Source: Gordonia asplenii (GTDB taxonomy: Bacteria > Actinomycetota > Actinomycetes > Mycobacteriales > Mycobacteriaceae). From it: 64,000 nucleotides of DNA. Shown in pieces: positions 7,895-16,408 of this stretch (positions are counted from its first letter, which is position 1; each line of letters begins with the position of its first letter). The stretch lies in NCBI RefSeq assembly GCF_012933505.1, contig NZ_JABBNB010000025.1:43944-107943 (forward strand). The letters are read 5' to 3'. Both the position numbers and the translations under genes were made by a program. A model generated the notes under the pieces. That model did no database searches. It had not been told where the DNA came from and worked only from the letters and a program-made list of their open reading frames with translations.

Positions 7895-8859
7895 CGATCA
7901 TCCCGTCGAGAGCGGTCGGCCGGACGCTGGACCGGCATCGGTCCCATCCGACGTCCCGCGGTGTTGGTGGAGGGTCCGGGCACGCGGGTGCGGGCGGCCG
8001 CGTCGTCGAGACTGTCGGAGCGCGCTGCGCGGTTGACGGTCGGCGGCACCGCCGCCCAGACCGCCGTCGGCTCCTCCGATTGAGCGTCGGCGACCGAGTC
8101 CGCCTCGCCGCGGGTCGCGGACTGCTCGTGGGCAGACTTACGGAGCGCGGCGCCGCGCTGCTTGTCGCGCATGTTCTCGGTCTTCTCGTCGGCCAGCTCG
8201 GCGCGAGCAGGACCGTGCGGGTCACGCGGGTCCGGTGATCCCTGCGGATCGCGGACCGGCGGCAGCGCACGCAGAAGGTCGGCGAACCGTCGCACGACGT
8301 CGAGCGCGGCGTCGAGCTTGGCGTCGTCGGCGGTCAGCGGCATCGAGCCGATCGCCCATTTGCCCTCGGTCCAGAGGATCTCGACGAACGGCGGCGCGTT
8401 GGTGGCCAACGCGATCATCCGGCGGTCGCAGACGCGGCGCGCGACGTCGAGGTCGTTGGAGAACATGACGCGCGGGCCCATGGCGCCGAGCAGTTCGACG
8501 TCGTCCTCGGCCGGTGCGAGCACGTCTTCGTGACGCAGATCGACGATCACCGGCGACGGCGCGGTGCGTCGAACGGCGATCACGGTAGCCGTTTCGGACA
8601 GGTCGAATACGACGGCTTCGGCGTCCTCGTAGGTGCCGTACGCGACGTCGCGGACCGTCACGTGGTCGGGGACATCCATGGCTGCGCGGCGAAACACCTT
8701 GCGCAACTTGGTATCCGACTCGCGGTACGCGAAGCCGTGCCGGTCGCCCCACACGGCGCGGTGGTGTCGTTTCTCCGTCGACCGTTGCCGATCGAGCCAC
8801 AGGAGGACCGCGGCGCCGGCCAAGGCCAGGGCTGCGATCACAAAATACACGATGGTCAT
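7891..8859 (-). CDS. Membrane-anchored conserved protein, Rv0383c-like
   Basis: A 322-residue protein with an N-terminal signal anchor (IVYFVIAALALAGAAVLLWL) followed by a conserved globular domain of ~180 residues. That domain contains VWGDRHGFAYRESD, FSNDLDVARRVCDRRMIALA and FVEILWTEGKWAIGSMPLT. A disordered, charged and Pro-rich tail follows. The gene matches mycobacterial Rv0383c in order (just before pyrE, between pyrE and clpB) and in layout. Function unknown. The frame is open to 9054, but ATG 8859 places the hydrophobic anchor at the very N-terminus. Its stop overlaps pyrE's start (ATGA). Confidence 0.82.
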   Translation of the reverse strand: MTIVYFVIAALALAGAAVLLWLDRQRSTEKRHHRAVWGDRHGFAYRESDTKLRKVFRRAAMDVPDHVTVRDVAYGTYEDAEAVVFDLSETATVIAVRRTAPSPVIVDLRHEDVLAPAEDDVELLGAMGPRVMFSNDLDVARRVCDRRMIALATNAPPFVEILWTEGKWAIGSMPLTADDAKLDAALDVVRRFADLLRALPPVRDPQGSPDPRDPHGPARAELADEKTENMRDKQRGAALRKSAHEQSATRGEADSVADAQSEEPTAVWAAVPPTVNRAARSDSLDDAAARTRVPGPSTNTAGRRMGPMPVQRPADRSRRDDR

Positions 8860-9136
8860 CGCACTACAGCCTACTATCGGTGCCGCAAACCGCTGCGCCA
8901 AGCACGAGACACCGGGGTGTGTCTTCCAACTCTCCTTGCGAGCTACCGCAGCGACGGGGCGTTCGTCGGTGGCCGATCTGGCAAAGCGGAGAAGGAACGA
9001 TAGCGGCAATGTCGCGTAGTGGAGGGGGCTGATGTGGCGGATGTGGACGGTCAAGTGCCGAGGAGCGCTGGCGCAGGTCTAGCTCGGGCGGTCGGTTCCG
9101 AGGAGCGCTGGCGCAGGTCGGACAACCTCCCGTATT

Positions 9137-9197
9137 CACCTCGTTTACTCGCACCCACCTCGCCTGGCCGGTGGGGTGGGTGCGAGTAGATGAGGTG
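9137..9197. repeat. Imperfect 23-bp inverted repeat
   Basis: Left arm 9137-9159 (CACCTCGTTTACTCGCACCC and three more bases) pairs with 9175-9197, with two mismatches and a 15-base loop. Intergenic, possibly a decayed terminator or part of a repeat family. Confidence 0.55.
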
Positions 9198-9278
9198 GAT
9201 TGCGGGGCCCGCCGAGAGCGGCAAGGGGAATTGGGAGCCACTAGCGGTGTGTCGCACTTAAAGAGTTGTATGACCGTT

Positions 9279-9436
9279 GCGTTCCCCTGCCGGTTGAGCG
9301 AGCGCAGCGAGTCGAAACCCGCCAGCCCCGCAACGACAAAACCCGCAGCGTCACAATGGTTTCGACTCGGCTTCGCCTCGCTCAACCAGCAGGATACGGC
9401 GTCGCACAAGATATCAACACCATTAGCCACGACACG
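9279..9436. repeat. Dispersed intergenic palindromic repeat, copy B
   Basis: Same order as copy A at 4965-5132: flank GCGTTCC, left arm GGTTGAGCGAGCGCAGCGAG, middle AAACCCGCAGCGTCAC, inverted right arm, then GCACAAGATATCAA and ACCATTAGCC. It is about 10 bases shorter in the tail. It ends immediately beyond the stop of the cholesterol oxidase-like gene. Confidence 0.8.
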
Positions 9437-9439
9437 CCA

Positions 9440-11020
9440 CTAGATGACGGTGCCCACGTCGCGGGCGACGATGTTGTCGAGGGCACGCTCGGCGACGGCG
9501 GCGATGGTCATCGACGGGTTGCAGGCCGCAGCGGTTCCGGGGATGAGCGCGCCGTCGATCACATACAGCCCGCGCTGTCCGGTCACGCGGCCGTCGAGGT
9601 CGCAGACCGTGCCCATCGACGCCCCGCCGAGCGGATGCCAGGTGGTCGGGAGCAGGGCGTTGGTGTCGACGAGCGTGGCCGTCGGCCCCGCGATGCGGTG
9701 TACCGCCGGGTCGATGTGACCGCGCTGGATCGCCGCGTCGCCGTTCGACGGCCACTTCAGCACGGCCTGATCGCGCGCGGTGTCGTATACGTAGCGCCCT
9801 CGACTACGACTGACTCCGTAGCCGACCAGCATCGTCGAATGGGCGTCGACGCCCAGCGGCGGGATCGACGCCTGGATGACGGTGAACGCCGACGTCGGGT
9901 CGGACCAGTTGAGACTCCCGTAGACGACCGGTCCGCCCTGTTCGACGCCGAAGTCGTTGGCCGGGTCGGTCCAGGTGTAGATGCGGTCGGCGTTGGTGCC
10001 CCAGCCGCCGCCGAGCCCGTCGGGAAGGTCGGTGATGTGCCCCAGCGCCGACGCCCGGACCAGCAGGCGATTGGTGTGGACCGCGCCGGCGGCCATCACC
10101 AGGGTCGGCGCGGTCATCACGATCTGTTCGAGCACACGACCGGTCTCGTCGGTGCGATTCACCCTGACCACCCAGCGCCCGCTGCGAGCGCGCTCGACGT
10201 CGGTCACCTCGTGCAGAGTTCGGATCGACAGTCGGCCGGTGGCCTGGGCCTGTGCGAGATAGGTGACGTCGACGCTGTGCTTGCCGCCGTTGTTGACACC
10301 GATCGAGCAGTCGCCGTTGGTATACGAGCGCGCCATCTTGCCGTGCAGCTCGTCGACCGCGTATCGCCAGTCGATGGGCATGGGGATCTTCGACAACGGC
10401 ATGCCGGCGCGCCTGACATTGCGCGCGAAGGTCCGTGGGGCGGCGTAGGTGGCACTGCGGATCAGTTCATCGGGGGCCGTCTGCAGCCCGAGCATCCGGG
10501 CGACGCGCGGGTAGTGCACGCGGTTCATCCGCCGCCAGTCGAGCGCGTTGGGCAGGTATTCGTCGAACACCGCTTGCGCCGGTTGCAGCGTCATCCCCTG
10601 ATAGACCAGGGATCCCCCGCCGAGGCCGGCCGCACAGATCGGCGTCATGTTCTCGCCGGGCACGGCGTCGAACAGGCCGACATACGACGCGACGTCGATC
10701 GGCCGTCCGAACAGGTATCGCGCCGAACCGTGCCAGAGGGCGCGCGCGTCGGGTGCGGCGGCGTGCGGGAATGTCTTCGCATCAGGCCCGGTGCGCCAAC
10801 GCTTTCCACGCTCCAGGAGCGTGACCGGCACGCCGGCCCGGGTCAACCGCAAGGCGGTCACGCCGCCGCCGAAACCCGATCCGACGACGATGACGCGATG
10901 CTCCTCGCGACGCAGCCGGATGGGTGCGGCCGACGCCGTGGCCCGCGCCGCGCCGACGGCCACCGTCGCACCTACCGCCGCGGCGCCGCCGAGGAGAGTT
11001 CGGCGAGAGAAGTCGGTCAT
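9440..11020 (-). CDS. Tat-exported cholesterol oxidase-like GMC flavoenzyme (class I)
   Basis: A 526-residue FAD oxidoreductase. A twin-arginine signal (SRRTLLGGAAAVGATVAVGA, residues 5-24) directs folded export. The dinucleotide fold VVGSGFGGG begins at residue 45. GLGGGSLVYQGM, NNGGKHSVDVTYL and GGGWGTNADR are signatures of class I, non-covalent-FAD cholesterol oxidase. The active-site pair expected for this family is His462 in TTWHPLGGASMG and Asn501 in ACNPSMTI. The family oxidises 3-beta-hydroxysterols to the 4-en-3-one using oxygen, giving hydrogen peroxide; in sterol-degrading Actinobacteria it starts extracellular cholesterol attack. Length equals the Streptomyces and Rhodococcus enzymes. 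It is divergent from a TetR gene with palindromes between them. Activity on another secondary alcohol remains possible. Confidence 0.9.
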   Translation of the reverse strand: MTDFSRRTLLGGAAAVGATVAVGAARATASAAPIRLRREEHRVIVVGSGFGGGVTALRLTRAGVPVTLLERGKRWRTGPDAKTFPHAAAPDARALWHGSARYLFGRPIDVASYVGLFDAVPGENMTPICAAGLGGGSLVYQGMTLQPAQAVFDEYLPNALDWRRMNRVHYPRVARMLGLQTAPDELIRSATYAAPRTFARNVRRAGMPLSKIPMPIDWRYAVDELHGKMARSYTNGDCSIGVNNGGKHSVDVTYLAQAQATGRLSIRTLHEVTDVERARSGRWVVRVNRTDETGRVLEQIVMTAPTLVMAAGAVHTNRLLVRASALGHITDLPDGLGGGWGTNADRIYTWTDPANDFGVEQGGPVVYGSLNWSDPTSAFTVIQASIPPLGVDAHSTMLVGYGVSRSRGRYVYDTARDQAVLKWPSNGDAAIQRGHIDPAVHRIAGPTATLVDTNALLPTTWHPLGGASMGTVCDLDGRVTGQRGLYVIDGALIPGTAAACNPSMTIAAVAERALDNIVARDVGTVI

Positions 11021-11048
11021 CGATGTGCTCCATTCTCAGTCATCCGAC

Positions 11049-11083
11049 TGATCAATATCATGTAGATCACCCGCTGATCAGCG
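11049..11083. promoter_or_regulatory. Palindromic elements between cholesterol oxidase and TetR genes
   Basis: A perfect 12-bp palindrome CGCTGATCAGCG (11072-11083) follows TGATCA (11049-11054) and AGATCA (11064-11069). It sits 30-60 bases upstream of the oxidase start in a 139-base divergent intergenic region, the usual place for a TetR operator. Confidence 0.5.
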
Positions 11084-11159
11084 TGAGATCGGACCGGTGT
11101 CGGGTGCGCGCCGCCGCGACGACGTTCGATCCGCCCCAACCACCACGACCGGGAACGTG

Positions 11160-11810
11160 ATGGTGGACCATGGATCAGTGGCAGGCGCACGGAGTGAGCA
11201 GACAGTCCAAACGCGGCAGCGGCTGCTGCGAGCGGCCGAGGAGTTGTTCGCCGAACACGGGATCGCAGGCGTGTCGAACAGGCAGGTCAGCGAGGCGGCC
11301 GGACAGGGCAACAATTTCGCGGTCGGGTACCACTTCGGGTCGAAGCTCGACCTGGTGCGCGCCCTGCTGACGCAGCATCAAGAGGCGATCGACGTGATCC
11401 GCAGCCGCATGGTGGACCAGCTGGGCTATATCGCAGAGTTTCGACATTGGGTAAACTGCCTGGTCAGACCGCAGTTCGAATACATCGATCGATTGGGTTC
11501 GGACTCCTACTTCGCTCGATTCTGCGCGCAGGCGTCGGTCGAGCCGACAACCCTGCAACTGGTCTACGACACCGCCGCGGCGTCGCGTCCAATGCTCACG
11601 ACTCTCGACGGCATGTACCGGACATTGCCGACCCTGCCCGCCGCGGCGATCGAGGTGCGCAACACCATGACTCGTCACGCGATCGTGCACACGCTCGCCG
11701 ATTTCGAAGGCGCCCTGGCAGCCGAGGCAGTGGGCCAGACCGATTGGTCCTCATACTCCGACGGCGTGACCGATGCCCTCGTGGGGCTGTGGCTGGCACC
11801 CGCGACGTAG
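11160..11810 (+). CDS. TetR family transcriptional regulator
   Basis: A 216-residue TetR-type repressor. The N-terminal helix-turn-helix spans TRQRLLRAAEELFAEHGIAG, then VSNRQVSEAAGQ and FAVGYHFGSKLDLVRALL, close to the TetR signature. The C-terminal ~150 residues are a helical ligand domain without a recognisable specificity motif. The ATG at 11160 has GGGA 6 bases upstream; a GTG just before and an in-frame start at 11097 are alternatives. It is divergent from the cholesterol oxidase-like gene, so control of that gene and of itself is the simplest inference. The inducer could be a sterol or steroid intermediate, but nothing in the sequence shows it. Confidence 0.9.
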   Translation: MVDHGSVAGARSEQTVQTRQRLLRAAEELFAEHGIAGVSNRQVSEAAGQGNNFAVGYHFGSKLDLVRALLTQHQEAIDVIRSRMVDQLGYIAEFRHWVNCLVRPQFEYIDRLGSDSYFARFCAQASVEPTTLQLVYDTAAASRPMLTTLDGMYRTLPTLPAAAIEVRNTMTRHAIVHTLADFEGALAAEAVGQTDWSSYSDGVTDALVGLWLAPAT

Positions 11811-11878
11811 CGACAACACCCCTCACACGCGGCACCTCCTGACTGCCCGAGGACTCCCTGCCCTCACAATCAACTCGT

Positions 11879-11906
11879 CAATAGTCAGTCAGTTGCCTGA
11901 CGATTG
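11879..11906. promoter_or_regulatory. Inverted repeat upstream of the M20 amidohydrolase gene
   Basis: CAATAGTCAG (11879-11888), an 8-base spacer, then CTGACGATTG (11897-11906): nine of ten positions pair. It lies ~150 bases before the M20 gene in an otherwise empty 249-base gap, so it could be an operator. Confidence 0.35.
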
Positions 11907-12059
11907 CCACATCGAATCAGGTTTTGTGACCTATTTCACTCACCGGTTGATCGACGCGGCAGCCCACCCGCGCAAGCAGGATCGGCGGGTCCGATGCGCA
12001 CACGATCCCGGCACTGCGAAGATTGACAGACCCTTGTCGCGCACGGAGAGGATGTGCTG

Positions 12060-13214
12060 ATGACGGCCATCGAACGATTCATCGACACCGATGCGCTGAC
12101 CGAATTGACGGTGGCGCTCGTCGAGACCGCCAGCGAGAATCCCGGCGGCACCGAAGCCGCGGCGGTCGCCGTCCTCGAGAAGGCGTGTGCCGAACTCGGG
12201 CTGACCACCTCGACGCATGAAGTCGAGCCGGGACGCCCCAACATGACCGCGACATTGAGCGGGGGCAACGGCCCCGGCCTGATGTTCCTCGGCCACTCCG
12301 ACGTCGTGCCCGCGGGCCCGGGATGGACCGACGACCCCTACCGCGCGCGGATCGTCGACGGCCGGATCATCGGCCGCGGGACGTCGGACATGAAGGGCGG
12401 CCTGGCCGCGATCGCGATCGCCATGGGCGCGCTCGCGAGCACCGGCGTCGAATTGTCGGGTCCGGTGGAACTCGTCGCCACGGTCGACGAAGAGGAAATG
12501 GGCCTGGGTGCGCGCAATTATGTTGCACACCAATCTGATTCACGGTTCGTCGGCTGCGTGGTGGCCGAACCCACCAACATGCGGATCGTCCACGGGTGCC
12601 GCGGCGCCGCGTACCTGCACATCGACGTCACCGGCCGCGCGGCCCATTCCGGACGCACGTCGGACGGTCGCAGCGCCATCGATGCGGCGGCGGCGATCAT
12701 CGACCTCATCCACGACGACGAGCCCGCGGTGGACCCGATCCTCGGCCCGGGAAGCTGGAATGTCGGATTGATCCAAGGCGGACAAGGGATTTCGATCGTC
12801 GCACCGTCGTGCTATCTCGGCGTCGACCGCCGGCTCGCCCCCGGCGAACGCATGGACGACATCGCCCGCATCGTCCGCGCGAAGATCGAAGCTGCCGGGA
12901 TAGTCGGGGACGGCATCGGCGTCGAACTGCGACCGACTCCGGACACGCCCGCGTTTGTGACTTCGCCCGACGACCCGCTCGTCGTCGACGCCGCCGCGGT
13001 GCTCGACGAGTTGGCGTTGCCGTCGGGGCTGACGACCTGGAGCGCCGCCTGCGACGGCGGTTTCATCAACGGCGAATTGGGCATTCCCACAATCGTTTTG
13101 GGGCCGGGAGACATCAACACGCAGGCACATCAGGCAGATGAGTCGGTGTCGATCGATGAACTGGTCTGTGCGGCACAGGTGTACCTGCGGCTGGCGACGA
13201 GGATGTTGGGGTAA
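12060..13214 (+). CDS. M20 family metallo-amidohydrolase (ArgE/DapE-like deacylase)
   Basis: A 384-residue dizinc hydrolase that cleaves N-acyl amino acids or small peptides. Metal-binding landmarks follow the family order: GHSDVVPAG (His79, catalytic Asp81), GRGTSDMKGG (bridging Asp110), TVDEEEMG (Glu145 as base, Glu146 as ligand), AEPTNM (Glu170) and a late His near GDINTQAHQADE. The dimerisation lid runs from GCRGAAYLHIDVTGRAAHSG. The ATG at 12060 has GGAGAGGA 7 bases upstream and is preferred over GTG 12054. The stop is 7 bases from that of the convergent transporter gene. It is distinct from housekeeping argE/dapE by context, so the substrate is unknown. Confidence 0.88.
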   Translation: MTAIERFIDTDALTELTVALVETASENPGGTEAAAVAVLEKACAELGLTTSTHEVEPGRPNMTATLSGGNGPGLMFLGHSDVVPAGPGWTDDPYRARIVDGRIIGRGTSDMKGGLAAIAIAMGALASTGVELSGPVELVATVDEEEMGLGARNYVAHQSDSRFVGCVVAEPTNMRIVHGCRGAAYLHIDVTGRAAHSGRTSDGRSAIDAAAAIIDLIHDDEPAVDPILGPGSWNVGLIQGGQGISIVAPSCYLGVDRRLAPGERMDDIARIVRAKIEAAGIVGDGIGVELRPTPDTPAFVTSPDDPLVVDAAAVLDELALPSGLTTWSAACDGGFINGELGIPTIVLGPGDINTQAHQADESVSIDELVCAAQVYLRLATRMLG

Positions 13215-13221
13215 GACGGCG

Positions 13222-14565
13222 TCAACGCGAAACCAGCTCCGGCTCCACTCCTTGCTCCGGGATCCCCGTCCCGCGCAGTGAGCAGCCCGCGGTCTCCTTC
13301 AGGAAGGCCAGCGCCACCATGCCGATCGCACAGGCGGCCATCATGTACGCGGCCGGGAAGAGGTTCCAGCCGGTGCCGTCGACGACGGCTTCGTTCACCA
13401 GTGGCGCCGTTCCGCCGAAGGCCGCGGTGGCGACGTTGTAGGAGATGGCGAAACCGGCGTAGCGGACCTGGGTGGGAAACATCGCGGGGAAGGTCGCGGA
13501 GATGGTGGCGAGCTGCGGGATGTAGAGCACGCCGAGGACCACGAATCCGACGATGGCCCACGCAAACCCCTGTCCCATCAGCCAGTACATCGGCAGGGCC
13601 AGGACGAACAATCCGATGAGCGAGATCCACCACATGGGCTTGCGCCCCGTCGAATCCGACCATCGGCCGAAGAACGGAATCAGCAGCATCATGATGACCT
13701 GGCCGATCAAGACGACGGCAGAACCGCTGTCTTCGTCGAGGCCGATGGTGTTCTTGAGGTAGTCGGGCTGGTACGCGAGGAGGGTGTAATTGGCGACGTT
13801 GAGCGCGATCACCATGCCGAACATCGTCAGGATCGGGCGCCAGTAGGTGCTCACGAGCTCCACGAGCCGGCTCCACGCGGTGCCTTCGACCGCCTCGGAC
13901 TGCTTGACCTCGTTAAATACCGGCGGATCGTCGAGCTGCGAGCGCAGGTACAGCCCGATCGCACCGAGCGGCAGCGCCAGCAGGAACGGAACGCGCCAGC
14001 CCCACGAGTTCATCTGGTCGTCGGAGAGCATGAGGTTGAACAACAGCACCAGCGCCGTTCCGCCGGCGAATCCGGCCAGCGTGCCGAACTCCAGGAAACT
14101 GCCGTATCGACCACGTTGCTTGTCGGGTGCGTACTCGGCCATGAACGTGGCCGCGCCGCCATACTCACCACCGGTCGAGAAGCCCTGCACGACGCGCAGC
14201 GCGATCAGCAGGATGGGCGCCCACACACCGGCGACCGCGTGCGACGGCAGCACGCCGATGAGCGCGGTCGCGCCGGAGATGAGCAGGATCGTCATGGCGA
14301 GGACGCGTTTGCGGCCGAGGCGATCACCCAACGGTCCCCAGACCATGCCGCCGAGCGGGCGTAAGACGAAGGAGATCGCGAAACCGAGCATGGTTCCGAC
14401 ACCGCCCCAGGAACCGGGAAAGAACGTGTGGGTGAGATAGGTGGTGGTCGCGGCGTAGACGCCGTAGTCGTACCATTCCGTCGCGTTTCCGATGGCCGAC
14501 GCCCCGATGGCGCGGCGGAGGTCCTTCGTGTCGACGGTCAAGGTGGTGCTCGCCTGGTCAGTCAT
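13222..14565 (-). CDS. MHS-family MFS transporter (ProP/KgtP-like)
   Basis: A 447-residue, 12-helix major facilitator of the metabolite:H+ symporter family. The N-terminus GASAIGNATEWYDYGVYAAT is the typical MHS opening. GDRLGRKRVL is the helix 2-3 loop signature, RVVQGFSTGGEYGGAA the helix 4-5 region, and GRWSDSTGRKP the second-half copy of the loop motif. Relatives import proline, betaine, alpha-ketoglutarate, citrate or shikimate with protons. The substrate cannot be assigned. It is a single gene convergent with the M20 hydrolase; import of that enzyme's substrate is possible but unproven. Confidence 0.9.
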   Translation of the reverse strand: MTDQASTTLTVDTKDLRRAIGASAIGNATEWYDYGVYAATTTYLTHTFFPGSWGGVGTMLGFAISFVLRPLGGMVWGPLGDRLGRKRVLAMTILLISGATALIGVLPSHAVAGVWAPILLIALRVVQGFSTGGEYGGAATFMAEYAPDKQRGRYGSFLEFGTLAGFAGGTALVLLFNLMLSDDQMNSWGWRVPFLLALPLGAIGLYLRSQLDDPPVFNEVKQSEAVEGTAWSRLVELVSTYWRPILTMFGMVIALNVANYTLLAYQPDYLKNTIGLDEDSGSAVVLIGQVIMMLLIPFFGRWSDSTGRKPMWWISLIGLFVLALPMYWLMGQGFAWAIVGFVVLGVLYIPQLATISATFPAMFPTQVRYAGFAISYNVATAAFGGTAPLVNEAVVDGTGWNLFPAAYMMAACAIGMVALAFLKETAGCSLRGTGIPEQGVEPELVSR

Positions 14566-14836
14566 CTGCGCCTTCCGAATACCTCATGGGCCAGCTGAGG
14601 TGCGTGTCGTCTCTAGTTACGTGCGTTATTTAGGCAAAGTAATAGCGTCCTCTTAGGTGTCTACCCCATGAATTCCCGACGGCCAACCGGAAAACAGCGT
14701 CGAACATCACATTTCGCACCGCTGACCTGCGACATCGACCGAAGGTCACGATGGCGCAACAGCTCGCTGGCAGGTGATGCACAGGTTTCGCTTAGGCCAT
14801 TCGGACGGTTGGCCACTAGGATGCGAAAGGTTGCGC

Positions 14837-16273
14837 ATGCATACCAGCAGTTGTTGTGAGATCGGAGATGCTTTGTCCGGGATAGTCGAGAAGGACGCGG
14901 AGTCGACGCCCCCGGTAACCGCTCCCCCGCCCAAGCGCGACAAGCATCTCTACCAACTCGACCTGGTCCGGCTGATCACCTTCGCCGCGGTCATCCTCGA
15001 CCACGTCATGCTCGGCGTCATCCCGCTGACCAGCATCACAGCCGGCGGCATAGAGATCTTCCTGCGCTACTCGCGCTACTCGTTCTTCGCGCTGACCGGC
15101 TTCGTTCTCGGCTTCCAGTACCGCAATCGCGAACTCGACACGCTGACTTTCTGGCGTCGTCGCTACAAGCTGATCGGTATCCCCTACGTCACGTGGACGC
15201 TGTTCTACTGGGTGTACTCACGCTATGACATCGGCGGCTGGCACGACGTGTGGAACACCGTCGACTCACCCAGCCACATCCTGGTGACGCTCAAGTCGCT
15301 GGCCTACGACCTCATCACCGGAAACGCCTGGTACCACCTGTACTTCCTGTTCGTGAGCATGCAGATCTACCTGGTGTTCCCGGCGCTGCTGTGGGTGCTC
15401 AAGCGCACCTGGGGCTACCACCGCTATCTGCTCGTCGCGAGTGGCGCGTTCCACGTCGTCCTGCTGTACGCGATGGTGCGACCGCCGCTGGGCATCTTCA
15501 CGCACGGTCCTCAGGGGACCATCTGGATGCACCTGTTGGTGACGATCCTGCCGTACCAGTTCTTCGTGCTCAGCGGGTGTATCGCGGCGCTGCATTTCGA
15601 AGCGTTCCACGCGTTCCTCAAGCGGTACCGGCTGGCGAGCTTCGCGGTGGGAATCGTGGTGATGTCGGTAACGCTGATCTACTACGTCCACCGGATCCAT
15701 GCGGGCGAAGACATGTTCCGGGCGACCAACGTGTTCATGCTGCACAACGCATTCGCCTACATCGCGATCGTGGTGATGCTGTACGGCCTCGGGTCGATCT
15801 GGCAGGAGCGGCGCAATCCCGGGTCGACCGCCGACCGGTTCCTCAAGACCGCGGCCGACCGATCATTCGGCATCTACCTGGCGCACGGTCTCGCGCTGGA
15901 AGAATTAATGAACATCGTCCACGTCCACCCGGACTGGCTCGCCTGGCCGACGATGATCCTCACCTATCTCGGTACCGCGGTGCTCACCGTGTTCATGGTG
16001 GAAGTGTTGCGCCGCAGCCCGATCAGTCTGATGACCACCGGGCGCGAGCCGCTGCCTGCGAAGGGGCAGCGGGCGTGGCTCTGTGCCGCGGTCGGCGGTG
16101 TCGGCGTGGTGATCGGGATAACGATCCGATTGCTGTTCCATGCGCGCGTCGGAGACCTGACCGCGCTGACCGGCGCGGTGTTGATCGCGACGTCGGGCTG
16201 GGTGTGGTTGCGGCAGCGTCGGGCGCTCGCGGAGCCCAAGCCGGTGGTCGAGCGGGTCGCGACCGCGGACTGA
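14837..16273 (+). CDS. Acyltransferase 3 (OafA/YrhL-like) membrane protein
   Basis: About 478 residues with roughly ten membrane helices. The opening DLVRLITFAAVILDHVMLG has the Arg and His placed like the conserved Arg/His of acyltransferase-3 proteins, which O-acylate envelope polysaccharides or lipids using cytoplasmic acyl donors. FWRRRYKLIGIPYVTWTLFY and NAWYHLYFLFVSMQIYLVFP are also typical. DRSFGIYLAHGL is the family's late HG motif. The start is uncertain: ATG 14837 has AAGG 6 bases upstream, and TTG 14873 has GGAG 5 bases upstream; a TAGGAT -10-like hexamer sits at 14818-14823. It may modify trehalose, peptidoglycan or glycolipids; I cannot say which. Confidence 0.85.
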   Translation: MHTSSCCEIGDALSGIVEKDAESTPPVTAPPPKRDKHLYQLDLVRLITFAAVILDHVMLGVIPLTSITAGGIEIFLRYSRYSFFALTGFVLGFQYRNRELDTLTFWRRRYKLIGIPYVTWTLFYWVYSRYDIGGWHDVWNTVDSPSHILVTLKSLAYDLITGNAWYHLYFLFVSMQIYLVFPALLWVLKRTWGYHRYLLVASGAFHVVLLYAMVRPPLGIFTHGPQGTIWMHLLVTILPYQFFVLSGCIAALHFEAFHAFLKRYRLASFAVGIVVMSVTLIYYVHRIHAGEDMFRATNVFMLHNAFAYIAIVVMLYGLGSIWQERRNPGSTADRFLKTAADRSFGIYLAHGLALEELMNIVHVHPDWLAWPTMILTYLGTAVLTVFMVEVLRRSPISLMTTGREPLPAKGQRAWLCAAVGGVGVVIGITIRLLFHARVGDLTALTGAVLIATSGWVWLRQRRALAEPKPVVERVATAD

Positions 16274-16408
16274 CGGCGCGGTTGTCGTGACGTCGAGTCC
16301 GCGTGGCTTCGTGTCCCAACAAACGCAGACGGATCCGACATAGCCACCGCCCTGAACAACCCAGAACATCATGCGCCCCACGAGTTACAACGAACCGTTG
16401 GGATCTAC

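Larger units (their letters stand above)
8860..9439. repeat. Gene-free repeat-rich stretch
   Basis: No gene supported. It holds two near-identical copies of CGAGGAGCGCTGGCGCAGGT about 42 bases apart (starting near 9058 and 9100), an imperfect hairpin at 9137-9197, and copy B of the dispersed palindromic repeat at 9279-9436. Confidence 0.6.

Noticed and set aside
9266..11065. Forward 599-codon frame across the cholesterol oxidase-like gene
   Set aside because: Arg/His/Asp-rich shadow; the reverse strand carries the Tat signal and GMC motifs.
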